A stretch of 64,000 nt of DNA from an uncultured Bacteroidales bacterium (GTDB lineage: Bacteria; Bacteroidota; Bacteroidia; Bacteroidales; P3): NCBI GenBank assembly GCA_905234665.1, contig CAJOIV010000022.1, positions 1-64,000 of the forward strand. The letters are read 5' to 3'. The notes below the pieces were generated by a model. The model saw only the letters and a list, made by a program, of their open reading frames with translations, was not told where the DNA came from and did not search any database. This document shows, piece after piece, positions 27,281-36,047 of the stretch. The translations under genes and the position numbers were made by a program. The stretch's first letter is position 1. Every line of letters starts with the position of its first letter.

Positions 27281-27410
27281 AAAAGAAAAAAGGGACCCCG
27301 TCATGCAGCCGGAAGAATGAAAGGTCTATGTTTGGGGAAACAGAACCGGCCGCTGTCAAATAACCCTTGGGGATGAAAACCCCGATCGACGTGGGTCCCT
27401 TTTGTTTTTC
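27281..27410 (-). ncRNA. Probable structured small RNA, 6S-like shape
   Basis: A consensus promoter (27417-27447) drives minus-strand transcription into about 130 nt with no open frame. The RNA closes on itself: AAAAGGGACCC pairs with GGGTCCCTTTT (11 bp), extended by CGTC/GACG past one bulged A. Next is an open region with a small 5'-side hairpin (GGGG-TTTTCAT-CCCC), then an 8-bp inner stem (GCGGCCGG/CCGGCTGC, one G-U) and an apical loop of about 33 nt. It ends in a T-rich tail near 27281. Long hairpin plus central bubble is the shape of 6S RNA, but the identity is inference from shape only. The downstream Omp28-like gene has its own promoter box. Confidence 0.55.
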
Positions 27411-27416
27411 TGTTTG

Positions 27417-27447
27417 CAAAAGTACACCATTTTTGCACATTGGGCAA
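27417..27447 (-). promoter_or_regulatory. Promoter of the probable small RNA
   Basis: Minus strand: TTG (27445-27447), 20 nt, TACTTTTG (27417-27424), a full consensus match with no coding gene directly downstream. Confidence 0.8.
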
Positions 27448-27586
27448 CCCCGAGTTTTCAACATTCAGCGCGGGCCCTCGCACGGGGGGTGTCGGTAATC
27501 CCATGTCTTCAAAACGCTTATTGCGCCTTTTTGCTGTTGAAATATGGGGTACGGGAGCCGTTTTGTTTAACGTAATTTTAACGTAT

Positions 27587-27610
27587 GGGCCGTGACACGA
27601 CGGCCCTTTT
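27587..27610 (+). terminator. Terminator-like hairpin in the gene-free region
   Basis: GGGCCGT and ACGGCCC pair around a short loop, followed by TTTT. No plus-strand gene precedes it, so what it would terminate is unclear. Confidence 0.4.
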
Positions 27611-27689
27611 CCCTTGTATTATCCTCTTTTTTCGCCATTCTGGCTTCCCTCCGTGCAATGTTGCGCCCCCTTGTCCGCAGTGTTGCCGC

Positions 27690-27822
27690 TCCCTCGCCGC
27701 GGGTTTCCCTCTTCGCTGTTTGTTCTTCGATTGTTCTTCGATTGTATTCCGTTTTCAAAACGAAGAAGAATCGAAGAAGAAACGAAGAACAAACAGCGAA
27801 GGCAAGGGCGCGGCGAAGGGGC
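27690..27822. repeat. Large imperfect palindrome in the gene-free region
   Basis: The left arm (27691-27755: CCCTCGCCGCGGG..., then CTTCGCTGTTTGTTCTTCG) and right arm (27760-27822: ...CGAAGAACAAACAGCGAAGG, then GCGCGGCGAAGGGG) pair over about 60 nt each with mismatches. The inner 19 bases CTTCGCTGTTTGTTCTTCG recur exactly inverted. The gene-free stretch 27448-27983 otherwise shows only the terminator-like hairpin and the promoter of 27984. Confidence 0.75.
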
Positions 27823-27901
27823 AGGCCGACGGCGACGGAGAATTATATAATGTAATCGGAAGGAAGAGTGAGGGAAATAACATTTTTTTGGAAGAAAAAA
27901 C

Positions 27902-27931
27902 TTGCCATGTCGGAAAATATATGTATCTTTG
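27902..27931 (+). promoter_or_regulatory. Promoter for 27984
   Basis: TTG (27902-27904), 19 nt, TATCTTTG (27924-27931), a perfect consensus promoter 52 nt before the ATG. Confidence 0.85.
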
Positions 27932-27983
27932 CACATTGATAGAAACGCAATCAACACATTAATAAACCAAAAAACTTATTGAA

Positions 27984-30335
27984 ATGAAACGAGTTGTATT
28001 AACTTTAGTGGCAGCCCTGCTGAGCATTGCTGCAATGGCTCAGACCTGCCCGTTCAACACCAATGGTCTCGTTGCCCAGGCCTCCGCCGCCAAGGGCGCT
28101 ACCAAGGATGCTCCCGCATGGAGCCTGATCCACACCCCCTTCTCGACCACCGACATCAACGGCGATCCCGTGAGTGTGGCCGACACCCTCGCCGCTGGCA
28201 AGGCCATTGTCATCGACTACTCCGCCACCTGGTGCGGCCCCTGCTACCGCTTCCACCAGTCCAAGAACCTTGAGGCCATCCACAATCAGCTGGGTTCACA
28301 GGTCTGCGTCCTCTGGGTCGAGGCCGACAACAGCACCACGCTGGCCGACATTCAGGGCACGGGTTCCAACACCCAGGGCAACTGGACGCAGTACAGCGAC
28401 GGCACCCCGGTCTCCTATCGCATCATCGACTGCGCCTCCTGCGAGAGCATGATTGACCCCACCGGCTATGTGCCCGCTGTCTATTTCATCGCCCCCAACG
28501 GCTACTACTGCCACATCTACGGCGAGTCCTGGGGTCTCACCATTGCCATGACCAACGCCCAGGCCGTCTCCAACATCCAGTCGCTGCTCGCCTCCTATCC
28601 CCGCGCGGGCCAGAATCCCCAGGTCACCATCAGTGGCCAGAGCGTGGCTTTCGCCGGCAGCCCTGTCCAGTTCTCCGCCAATATCGTCAGTGTCGACGAT
28701 GTGACCGGCATCAACTGGACCTTCACCGGTGCTGACAACCCCACCGGCACGGGTGCCACCCCCTCTCCTGTCACCTGGAGCACCGCAGGTACCTATGATG
28801 TGATTTGCGAGGTTTCCAACACCACCGGCACGACCTCCGACACCCTCAGCATCACCATCCGTGACGGCTGGGACTTCGGCGACGAGATGGACTACACCGA
28901 CGGCGGTTCTTATGTAAGCGCCATCGGCCTCTCCTCCGGCAACGTGTTCGAATGGGGTGTCCTCTATCCCGCCGAGCTGATGTCTGGCCGCAACTATGCC
29001 ACCAAAGTCAGCGCCTACATCAATGAAGGCGTCACCGGCACCTACACCGTCCGCATCTATCAGGGCGGCACCACGGCTCCCAACTCGCTCCTCTTCGAAT
29101 GCCCCTACAACGTCACCCAGAGCGGCCAGTGGGTCGACTTCACCCTCCCCGGCGGTGTCACCCTCGATCCTACCCAGAGCATGTGGGTCACCCTTGCCAC
29201 CTCCGGCTATGCCGCTTCCTACACCACCTACAACCAGGATCCCAACAGCAGCCTGCTCACGCTGAACGGCGAATGGTACACCCTCATGGATGCCACCAGC
29301 GGCTCCTACGAAGGCACCTGGATGATTAAGACCACCACCAGCGCCGTCGCACCCCCGTTCGACTTCCTCCTCTCCGGCCCCACCTCTGGCAACACCGGCG
29401 ATGCCCTCACCTTCAATGTCGCCGGTCCTGCCGACGGCACCTACAGCTGGACGCTTGACGGCGCCACTCCCGCCACCGCCACCGGCATGACCGCCACGGC
29501 CACCTGGGCCGCCGGCGGCAACTACACCATCACCGTGAACGGCACCAGCGCAACCGGCGCCACCACCAGCCACTCCCTGCAGGTGAGCATCACCAGCTGC
29601 GAAATTACTTCGCTTCCTTACACGGAAGGCTTCGAGAACGGTCTCGGCTGCTGGCAGACTCTTGACGGCGATGGCGACGGCTATACCTGGGCGGATAACG
29701 GCTTCAGTGGCCATTCCGGCAACTGCATTGGTTCGGCCTCCTACATCAACAACATCGGTGCCCTCACTCCCGACAACTGGCTCATCAGCCCCACTTTCAC
29801 CGTGCCTAACGGTGGCGCTACCATCGAGTGGTGGGAGTATGGTGTCGACCAGAACGACTATGCCGACCACTACAGTGTGTATGTCTCCACCAACGGCGGC
29901 GCTCAGCCTTCCGACTTCACCAATGGTGGCCTTCTCTTCAGCGGTGCTCCTACAGCCCCCAAGACATGGGTGAAGCACAGCCGCAACATCGCCAGCGGCC
30001 TTGCCGGTCGTTCCGTCCGCGTGGCTTTCCGTCACCACGATATCACCAACATGTACTGGCTGCTCATCGATGACCTGAAGATCACCGCCGGCACCACCTC
30101 CTCCATCGACGATCTCAACACCGCCAAGGTTGACTTCTACCCCAACCCCGTCAACGACAAGCTGTACATCAGCGAGGAGGTCCTCGAGGTCAGCGTGGTT
30201 GATGCAAGCGGCCGCACCGTCGCCAACGAGAAGAACACCCGCGTGGTCGACATGAGCGAGTTCTCCAACGGCGTCTACTTTGTCCGCGTCATCACTGACA
30301 ACGGCACCGCCACCAAGAAGATTGTCAAGAAGTAA
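27984..30335 (+). CDS. Large secreted thioredoxin-like/PKD/cleaved-adhesin protein, T9SS type A
   Basis: 783 residues. Signal peptide (1-19); thioredoxin-like domain at about 45-205 with C84-G-P-C87 (IVIDYSATWCGPCYRF); PKD-like domains at about 210-290 and 455-535; a jelly-roll segment between them; then a cleaved-adhesin type domain (LPYTEGFENGLGCWQTLDGD, LTPDNWLISPTF) at about 545-700; and a C-terminal sorting domain (DFYPNPVNDKLYI ... FSNGVYFVRVI ... TKKIVKK). Strong promoter, strong G/C bias at third codon positions and a clean terminator suggest high expression. Role is probably surface or extracellular; the CGPC site implies redox activity, inferred. Confidence 0.88.
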   Translation: MKRVVLTLVAALLSIAAMAQTCPFNTNGLVAQASAAKGATKDAPAWSLIHTPFSTTDINGDPVSVADTLAAGKAIVIDYSATWCGPCYRFHQSKNLEAIHNQLGSQVCVLWVEADNSTTLADIQGTGSNTQGNWTQYSDGTPVSYRIIDCASCESMIDPTGYVPAVYFIAPNGYYCHIYGESWGLTIAMTNAQAVSNIQSLLASYPRAGQNPQVTISGQSVAFAGSPVQFSANIVSVDDVTGINWTFTGADNPTGTGATPSPVTWSTAGTYDVICEVSNTTGTTSDTLSITIRDGWDFGDEMDYTDGGSYVSAIGLSSGNVFEWGVLYPAELMSGRNYATKVSAYINEGVTGTYTVRIYQGGTTAPNSLLFECPYNVTQSGQWVDFTLPGGVTLDPTQSMWVTLATSGYAASYTTYNQDPNSSLLTLNGEWYTLMDATSGSYEGTWMIKTTTSAVAPPFDFLLSGPTSGNTGDALTFNVAGPADGTYSWTLDGATPATATGMTATATWAAGGNYTITVNGTSATGATTSHSLQVSITSCEITSLPYTEGFENGLGCWQTLDGDGDGYTWADNGFSGHSGNCIGSASYINNIGALTPDNWLISPTFTVPNGGATIEWWEYGVDQNDYADHYSVYVSTNGGAQPSDFTNGGLLFSGAPTAPKTWVKHSRNIASGLAGRSVRVAFRHHDITNMYWLLIDDLKITAGTTSSIDDLNTAKVDFYPNPVNDKLYISEEVLEVSVVDASGRTVANEKNTRVVDMSEFSNGVYFVRVITDNGTATKKIVKK

Positions 30336-30357
30336 CCCTTCTTCATAATTCAACCAC

Positions 30358-30386
30358 AGAGCCCGCCCTGCGGCGGGCTCTTTTTT
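30358..30386 (+). terminator. Terminator after 27984-30335
   Basis: AGAGCCCGCC-CTGC-GGCGGGCTCT followed by a T run, 22 nt after the stop and just before tex. Confidence 0.9.
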
Positions 30387-30396
30387 CTGAGATAAT

Positions 30397-32532
30397 ATGC
30401 AATACTCTACCATCATCGCACAGCAACTCAACCTCGGCGCACGCCAGGTGGAGAAGACCATTGAGCTCCTCGAACAGGGCGCCACGGTGCCCTTCATCGC
30501 ACGCTACCGCAAGGAGGCCACCGGCAGCCTCGACGAGGTGCAGATTACCGCCATCCGCGACCTTCTGCTGCGCCTCAAGGAACTCGACAAGCGCCGCGAG
30601 GCCGTCCTCGCCTCCATCGCCGAGCAAGGCAAACTGACCCCCGAGTTGGAGTCCCAAATCGGCGCCGCCGCCACCATGACGGAGTTGGAGGACCTCTACC
30701 TTCCCTTCCGCCCCAAACGGCGCACCCGCGCCACCATGGCCGTAGAACGCGGACTGGAGCCTCTGGCCAACGAGCTGCTGAAGCAGTACCCATGCGATGT
30801 GGAGAGACTGGCAGCCCCTTATGTCAATGCCGACAAGGGGGTGAACAGCGTTGAGGAAGCCCTTGCCGGGGCGCGCGACATCATTGCCGAGCGCGTCAGC
30901 GAGAACGTCCAGGCGCGCAACCGCGTGCGCACCCTTTTCCGCCGCTCGGCACAGCTCACCTCCAAAGTGGTCAAGGGCAAGGAGGAGGACGGAGGCAAGT
31001 TCGAGTCGTGGTTCGATTGGAAGGAGTATGCCATGCGCGCCCCGTCGCACCGCATCCTTGCCCTCTTCCGCGGTGAGGAGGAGGGAGTGTTGCGCGTGCA
31101 TGTCCTCCCGCCCGATGACGAGCCCGCCTATGAGATGCTGGAACGCCAGTTTGTGCGGGGCTCGTCCGAGGCCTCGGAGCAGGTGCGCCTGGCCGTGCGC
31201 GACGGCTACAAACGCCTTCTGCAGCCCAGCATCGAGACCGAGTATTGGAATCTTCTGAAAGAGAAGGCCGACAAGGAGGCCATCCGCGTCTTCGCCGAGA
31301 ACCTGCGCCAGCTGCTGCTGGCCTCGCCCCTGGGCCAGAAACGCATCCTGGCCATCGACCCGGGATTCCGCACGGGCTGCAAGACCGTCTGCCTCGACGC
31401 CCAGGGACAGCTGCTGCACAACGAGACCATCTATCCCTTCACCTCGGTGCGCGAGGAGCGCGCCGCCATCGCCAAGCTCGAAGCCCTCGTCGAGGCTTTC
31501 CACATCGAGGCCATCGCCATCGGCAACGGCACCGCAGGCCGCGAGACCGAGGAGGTGGTCAAGCGCTGCCGCTTCAAGAACAAGCTCATCGCCGTGATGG
31601 TCAGCGAGAGCGGCGCCTCCGTCTACAGCGCCAGCGACGTGGCGCGGCGCGAGTTCCCCGACTACGACGTCACCGTGCGCGGCGCCGTGAGCATCGGCCG
31701 CCGCCTCATGGACCCCCTCAGCGAGCTGGTCAAGATAGACCCCAAGAGCATCGGCGTGGGACAGTACCAGCACGATGTCAACCAGACCCTCCTGCAGGAG
31801 AGCCTGCAGGACGTGGTGGTGAGCTGCGTCAACAGCGTGGGCGTGGAACTCAACACCGCCAGCCGCGAGCTGCTGAGCTATGTGAGCGGCATCGGCCCCG
31901 CCCTGGCCGACAAGATTGTGGACTACCGCAACCACGAGGGACCCTTCGAGAGCCGCCGTCAGCTCCTCAAGGTGGAACGCCTGGGCGAGAAGGCTTTCGA
32001 GCAGTGCGCAGGATTCCTGCGAGTGCGCGAGAGCGCGAATCCCCTCGACCGCAGCGCCGTCCACCCCGAGCGCTACGCCCTCGTGGAACGCATGGCCGGA
32101 GATACCGGCGCCACCGTCGAACAGCTGATGGCCGACAAGGCCCTGCGCGAGAAAATCGACATCCGCCAGTATGTCACGGCCGACTGCGGCCTGCCCACCC
32201 TGCAGGACATCATGAAGGAACTCGACAAGCCCGGCCTCGACCCCAGGGCCAAGTTTGAAGTCTTCGAGTTCGACAAGAACGTCACGCGCATCGAGGACCT
32301 CAGAGAGGGCATGGTGCTCCCCGGCATCGTGACCAATATCACGGCCTTCGGCGCCTTCGTCGACGTGGGGGTGCACCAGGACGGCCTGGTGCATGTCAGC
32401 CAGATGGCCAACCGCCGCGTCAACGACCCCTCCGAAATAGTACACCTCCACCAGCATGTGCAGGTGAAGGTGTTGGAAGTCGACCTCCGGAGGAGGCGGA
32501 TAAGCCTTAGCATGAAGGGGTTGAATGCGTAG
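30397..32532 (+). CDS. tex: Tex family RNA-binding transcription accessory protein
   Basis: 711 residues. It starts with the Tex N-terminal helices (LNLGARQVEKTIELLEQGAT, VPFIARYRKEATGSLDEVQI). Next come the YqgF-like domain (ILAIDPGFRTGCKT, IAIGNGTAGRETEEVVK), a helix-hairpin-helix region (LLSYVSGIGPALADKIVDYR) and a C-terminal S1 domain from about residue 640 (GMVLPGIVTNITAFGAFVDV ... GLVHVSQMANR). Length is near the family's usual 720-780. Tex binds RNA and is thought to act in transcription. The ATG at 30397 lies 11 nt past the preceding terminator. Confidence 0.93.
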   Translation: MQYSTIIAQQLNLGARQVEKTIELLEQGATVPFIARYRKEATGSLDEVQITAIRDLLLRLKELDKRREAVLASIAEQGKLTPELESQIGAAATMTELEDLYLPFRPKRRTRATMAVERGLEPLANELLKQYPCDVERLAAPYVNADKGVNSVEEALAGARDIIAERVSENVQARNRVRTLFRRSAQLTSKVVKGKEEDGGKFESWFDWKEYAMRAPSHRILALFRGEEEGVLRVHVLPPDDEPAYEMLERQFVRGSSEASEQVRLAVRDGYKRLLQPSIETEYWNLLKEKADKEAIRVFAENLRQLLLASPLGQKRILAIDPGFRTGCKTVCLDAQGQLLHNETIYPFTSVREERAAIAKLEALVEAFHIEAIAIGNGTAGRETEEVVKRCRFKNKLIAVMVSESGASVYSASDVARREFPDYDVTVRGAVSIGRRLMDPLSELVKIDPKSIGVGQYQHDVNQTLLQESLQDVVVSCVNSVGVELNTASRELLSYVSGIGPALADKIVDYRNHEGPFESRRQLLKVERLGEKAFEQCAGFLRVRESANPLDRSAVHPERYALVERMAGDTGATVEQLMADKALREKIDIRQYVTADCGLPTLQDIMKELDKPGLDPRAKFEVFEFDKNVTRIEDLREGMVLPGIVTNITAFGAFVDVGVHQDGLVHVSQMANRRVNDPSEIVHLHQHVQVKVLEVDLRRRRISLSMKGLNA

Positions 32533-32575
32533 GTGTGAATGTGTAGGTGTGAATGTGTAATACACATTCATACAT

Positions 32576-34384
32576 TCACCGTAGCACCACACGTTCCGTG
32601 GCGGTGCCGCCAGCGGTCTCGGCGGTCAGCAGGTATATGCCTCGCGGCCAGCGGCGGATGTCTATTTCGTGGCGGGTGCCGAGGGGCTGCGTGAGGCTGT
32701 AGACCTCCTGCCCGAGGGCGTTCACAACGCGCAGGGCGGTCATCGCCTCTGTCGACTCGACGGTCAGCATGTCGCTGGCGGGGTTGGGGAAAATTGAGAA
32801 TTGAGAATTGAGAATTGAGAATTGGCGGATGCCCACGGTGTCGGGGAGGGTGGCGAAGGCCAGAATGCGCGGGACGCTTTGGCGACTGCTGTCGCAGACC
32901 GTGGCGACGGAGAGGATGTAGGCCGTCCCCGGCATGAGGGTGTCGACGCTGAAGAGGGTATCGCGCGTGTCGATGGTGGCGAGCGTCTCGTCGCCGCTCA
33001 TCAGGACCACGTGGAACAGAGCGGCGCTGTCGCTGCTGTCGACGGCTGGGAAGCTCCAATGGATGGTGGCAAAAGAGAGTCCGAGCGTGTCGATGACAAG
33101 GCTGTCGACGGCGGGACATTCGATGACGGGGAGGGTGTCGGTGGTGAAGGTGACGGGCGAGGACCATTCAGTATAGACCGTGTCGCGGCAGATGGCGCGG
33201 ACGTAGGCCTGGTAGGTGGTGCCGTAGTCGAGGCCCTCGAGGGTGGCAGCCGTCTGAAGTGTGGAGAGGGTTGTGCCAGTGCCGAGGGTGAAGCCCTCCA
33301 TGCCGTATTCCACTTCGTAGGCGGAGTTGTTGGTGCCGGCGGTCCAGCTGAGGGCTGCGGTGTTGACAAAGACCTGTGCGGCGAGGCCGGAGACGGTGTC
33401 GCACGGGGGCTCGGGTCCTACGAGGGTGACGGTGTAGTCGCGTGTGGTGACGGTGTCCTCAGCCACGACGTGGAGGACAAACCGGCGGGTATGGCTGTCG
33501 AGCCAAAGGGTGTCGACCGTGACGGTAGCGTCGGCGGCTTGGGTGGAGAATTGGATGGTCGAGGAGCAGAGGAGGTCGTAGGTGGGAAGGGTGTCAGCAT
33601 AGTCGAGGATGCCGCGCTGGAAGGTGGGGATAGAGTCCCAATTGATGGAGATATTGTCGAGCCAGGCGCTGTAGATGAACTCGATGTCGTCGATGGAGAG
33701 GGAGTCGTTGGCAGCACCGCCCCCGGGGGTGGTGTTGGTGCTTATGGACATAAGGATGTAGTTGACAGAAGAGAATCCGTCGTAGACAAAGGGGACTTTC
33801 TTCTGCACCCATTGGCGCGACGAGGCGTTGGAGGTGGTGCGGGTGAAGGTAGAGATGGCCTTGCCGCAGTATTTGGAGGCGTCGCTCTCGTGGTTGGGCG
33901 AGCGGAAGTCGTTGTCTCCGTGGATATAGGCCTTGACCATACCCGTCGAACTGCTGCTGGCGGCGTAGAAGGAGACCCACACATACATCGAGTCGGGCGT
34001 GCCGCTGAAGGCGTGGCAGTAGTTGCTGCCGCGGTGGGTGTAGTTGTAGTTGTCGCTGCTGCTGGCGGAGGTGGAGCCGGCGTGTATCTGGCCGGTAGTC
34101 ATGTTGCCGTTGGCCTTGGTGTTGAGGACGCTGCGGGTGTAGATGGTGACGAAGGAGGAGCCAGAGGTGCCGGGGCGGCCGCCGTGGCGGTGATAGTGCT
34201 GGGCGGTGGAGGCGAAGGAGGCCCAGGTGCCGTCGGCCTGGGGGAAGGAGCTCCAGTTGGAGGGTTTGGCGGTAAGGGAAGTGCCTTCCCAAGACTCGAA
34301 ACCAGGGTTATAGAGCTGGTACTGTGCTTGTGCGATGCCGCCGCAGAGGAGGGCGGCACATAGAAGGATAAAGTGTTTCTTCAT
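32576..34384 (-). CDS. PCMD-like secreted protein with fibronectin type III domains, T9SS type A
   Basis: 602 residues. Signal peptide (1-20, ending AQA); an N-terminal domain beginning YNPGFESWEG with SNYCHAFSGTPDSMYVWVSF and NDSLSIDDIEFIYSAW, matching the putative carbohydrate metabolism domain; two fibronectin type III domains at about 325-415 and 420-515; then a sorting domain (FPNPASDMLTVES ... WPRGIYLLTAE ... ATERVVLR). The linker before the sorting domain reads RQFSILNSQFSI and is coded by a heptanucleotide array. It lies downstream of porX, separated by palindromic element B. Confidence 0.82.
   Translation of the reverse strand: MKKHFILLCAALLCGGIAQAQYQLYNPGFESWEGTSLTAKPSNWSSFPQADGTWASFASTAQHYHRHGGRPGTSGSSFVTIYTRSVLNTKANGNMTTGQIHAGSTSASSSDNYNYTHRGSNYCHAFSGTPDSMYVWVSFYAASSSSTGMVKAYIHGDNDFRSPNHESDASKYCGKAISTFTRTTSNASSRQWVQKKVPFVYDGFSSVNYILMSISTNTTPGGGAANDSLSIDDIEFIYSAWLDNISINWDSIPTFQRGILDYADTLPTYDLLCSSTIQFSTQAADATVTVDTLWLDSHTRRFVLHVVAEDTVTTRDYTVTLVGPEPPCDTVSGLAAQVFVNTAALSWTAGTNNSAYEVEYGMEGFTLGTGTTLSTLQTAATLEGLDYGTTYQAYVRAICRDTVYTEWSSPVTFTTDTLPVIECPAVDSLVIDTLGLSFATIHWSFPAVDSSDSAALFHVVLMSGDETLATIDTRDTLFSVDTLMPGTAYILSVATVCDSSRQSVPRILAFATLPDTVGIRQFSILNSQFSIFPNPASDMLTVESTEAMTALRVVNALGQEVYSLTQPLGTRHEIDIRRWPRGIYLLTAETAGGTATERVVLR
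32792..32824 (-). repeat. Heptanucleotide array AATT(CTCAATT)4, copy 2
   Basis: On the coding (minus) strand four CTCAATT units and a flanking AATT, read QFSILNSQFSI. It lies directly before the sorting domain. Confidence 0.9.
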
Positions 34385-34426
34385 AGAGGTATTGATTTGT
34401 TGATATGTTAATACGTTGATGGGTTG

Positions 34427-34493
34427 GACACACTCCTCCGCCCCTTCGGGGCACCTCCCCTAACTTAGGGGAGGAGTGGCTGGCGCGGTCAAT
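34427..34493 (+). repeat. Palindromic interspersed element, copy B
   Basis: Almost identical to copy A: GACACACTCCTCC, GCCCC-TTC-GGGGC, CCTCCCCTAA-C-TTAGGGGAGG, GAGTG, GCGCGGTCAAT. Its right end reaches the first base of the porX stop codon. The left flank (34393-34426) is a degenerate TTGATATGTT-type simple repeat. Confidence 0.88.
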
Positions 34494-36043
34494 TAGCGTG
34501 GGCTGAGGGTGATGAAGGGGATGAGGATTTCTTCCATGGAGATGCCTCCGTGCTGGAAGGTATTCATATAGTATTGGACGTACTGGTTGTAGTTGTTGGG
34601 ATAGGCGAAGAAGTCGTTCCCATGGGCGAAGATGTAGGGCGAGGTGACATGTCGGCGCGGGAGGGAGGCCTTGGCGGGGTCCTTGATTTCGAAGACCTCC
34701 TTGGGGTTGTAATCGAGGAGGCGGCCCTGCTTGTAGCGCAGGTTGACGGAGACGCTGGCATCGCCCTTGACGCGCACGGGGTGGTCGATGCGGACAGAGC
34801 CGTGGTCGGTGGTGATGATGACGTTGCAGTCGCGTCCGCCCAGTTCCTTGAACACCTCGGCCAGAGGGGAATGCTCGAACCACGAGAGGGTGACGGAGCG
34901 GTAGGCCTTCTCGTCGGCGGCCAGCTCGCGGACGATGTCGGAGTCGGTGCGGGCGTGGGAGAGCATGTCGACAAAGTTGTAGATGATGACATTCAGCGGG
35001 TTGTTCATCATCTGGGGGATGCTGTCGACCAGCTTGTGGCCGTATTGTGCGTTGAGCACCTTGTTGTAGGAGTGCTTGATATTGAAGCCGTGGCGGCGGA
35101 GGTTCTCGTCGAGGAGCTCGTTCTCGAACTGGTTCTTGAATCCGGGCTGGTCCTCGTTGACCCAGTACTTGGGGTACTTCTTCTCGATGTCGGCGGGCAT
35201 GAGGCCTCCGAACATGGCGTTTCGGGCGAACTGGGTGGTGGTGGGGATGATGCTGTAGTAGATGCTGTCGTCGCGGGTGCGGAGATACTGCTCGATGGCG
35301 GGCTGGAGGTACTTCCATTGGTCGTAGCGGAAGTTGTCGATGACGATGAGGAAGGTGGGGCGGCCCTCCTGCAGGAGTGGGAAGAGCTTCTCGCGCAGCA
35401 CAGTGGGGGAGAGAAGAGGTTTGTCGTCGGACTGAGCGAGCCAGTCGAGGTAGTTCTGCTCGAAGTAACGGCAGAAGAGGCGGTTGGCTTCGGCCTTCTG
35501 CGAGGCAAAGATGTCGTGGATGTTCTCGTCGTCGCTGCCGCTGAGTTCGAGGTCCCAGTAGACGAGCTTGCGGTACATGTCGATCCACTCGTTGTAGTCG
35601 AGGCGGTTGTCGAGTTCGAGGCCAATCATGCGGAACTGCTGCTGGTAGTCGAGGGTCTGTTTCTCGGTGACGAGGCGGCGGGCTTCGGTGTGCTTCTTGA
35701 TGGCGAGGAGAATCTGGTTGGGGTTGACGGGTTTGATGAGGTAGTCGCTTATCTTGCTTCCGAGGGCCTCGTCCATGATATGCTCCTCCTCGCTCTTGGT
35801 AATCATGATGACCGGGAGTTGCGGGTGGGAGGCCTTGATGCGCGAGAGCGTCTCGAGGCCGCTGATGCCGGGCATGTTCTCGTCGAGGAAGACGATGTCG
35901 ACCTGGCGGTCGCGGAGTTCGTCGAGGGCCTCGGTGCCGCTGGCCACGGGGATGACCTCGTAGCCGCGTTCCTGGAGGAAAAGGATATGGGGCTTGAGGA
36001 GTTCAATCTCGTCGTCGGCCCAGAGTATGGTGATGTTGTTCAT
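34493..36043 (-). CDS. porX: PorX, response regulator with PglZ phosphatase domain
   Basis: 516 residues, close to the known length of about 518. Receiver domain 1-120: acidic pocket WADDE (D10, D11), phosphoacceptor D54 in VDIVFLDENMPG, and lysine in ISDYLIKPVNP. A helical linker leads to a PglZ/alkaline-phosphatase-like domain from about residue 200, with VIDNFRYDQWKYL, FVDMLSHARTDSDIV, ITTDHGSVRIDHPV and SPYIFAHGNDFFAYP. In Porphyromonas PorX works with PorY and SigP to control T9SS genes; this fits the many T9SS cargo genes here. PorY and SigP are not in the window. An octamer repeat fills the spacer just upstream. Confidence 0.92.
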   Translation of the reverse strand: MNNITILWADDEIELLKPHILFLQERGYEVIPVASGTEALDELRDRQVDIVFLDENMPGISGLETLSRIKASHPQLPVIMITKSEEEHIMDEALGSKISDYLIKPVNPNQILLAIKKHTEARRLVTEKQTLDYQQQFRMIGLELDNRLDYNEWIDMYRKLVYWDLELSGSDDENIHDIFASQKAEANRLFCRYFEQNYLDWLAQSDDKPLLSPTVLREKLFPLLQEGRPTFLIVIDNFRYDQWKYLQPAIEQYLRTRDDSIYYSIIPTTTQFARNAMFGGLMPADIEKKYPKYWVNEDQPGFKNQFENELLDENLRRHGFNIKHSYNKVLNAQYGHKLVDSIPQMMNNPLNVIIYNFVDMLSHARTDSDIVRELAADEKAYRSVTLSWFEHSPLAEVFKELGGRDCNVIITTDHGSVRIDHPVRVKGDASVSVNLRYKQGRLLDYNPKEVFEIKDPAKASLPRRHVTSPYIFAHGNDFFAYPNNYNQYVQYYMNTFQHGGISMEEILIPFITLSPR

Positions 36044-36047
36044 ATTG

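Noticed and set aside
27585-27962. Several overlapping small open frames in the gene-free region
   Set aside because: They run through the large palindrome, exist in all frames and encode Arg/Lys or Ser/Leu-rich strings with no ribosome-binding context.
28296-30497. Very long open frames antisense to real genes (also at 9598-10905, 16284-18122, 30343-32592, 32822-34363 and 34550-36091)
   Set aside because: They mirror well-identified genes with G/C-rich third positions, encode Val/Gly/Glu/His-rich low-complexity protein, and have no promoter or start context.
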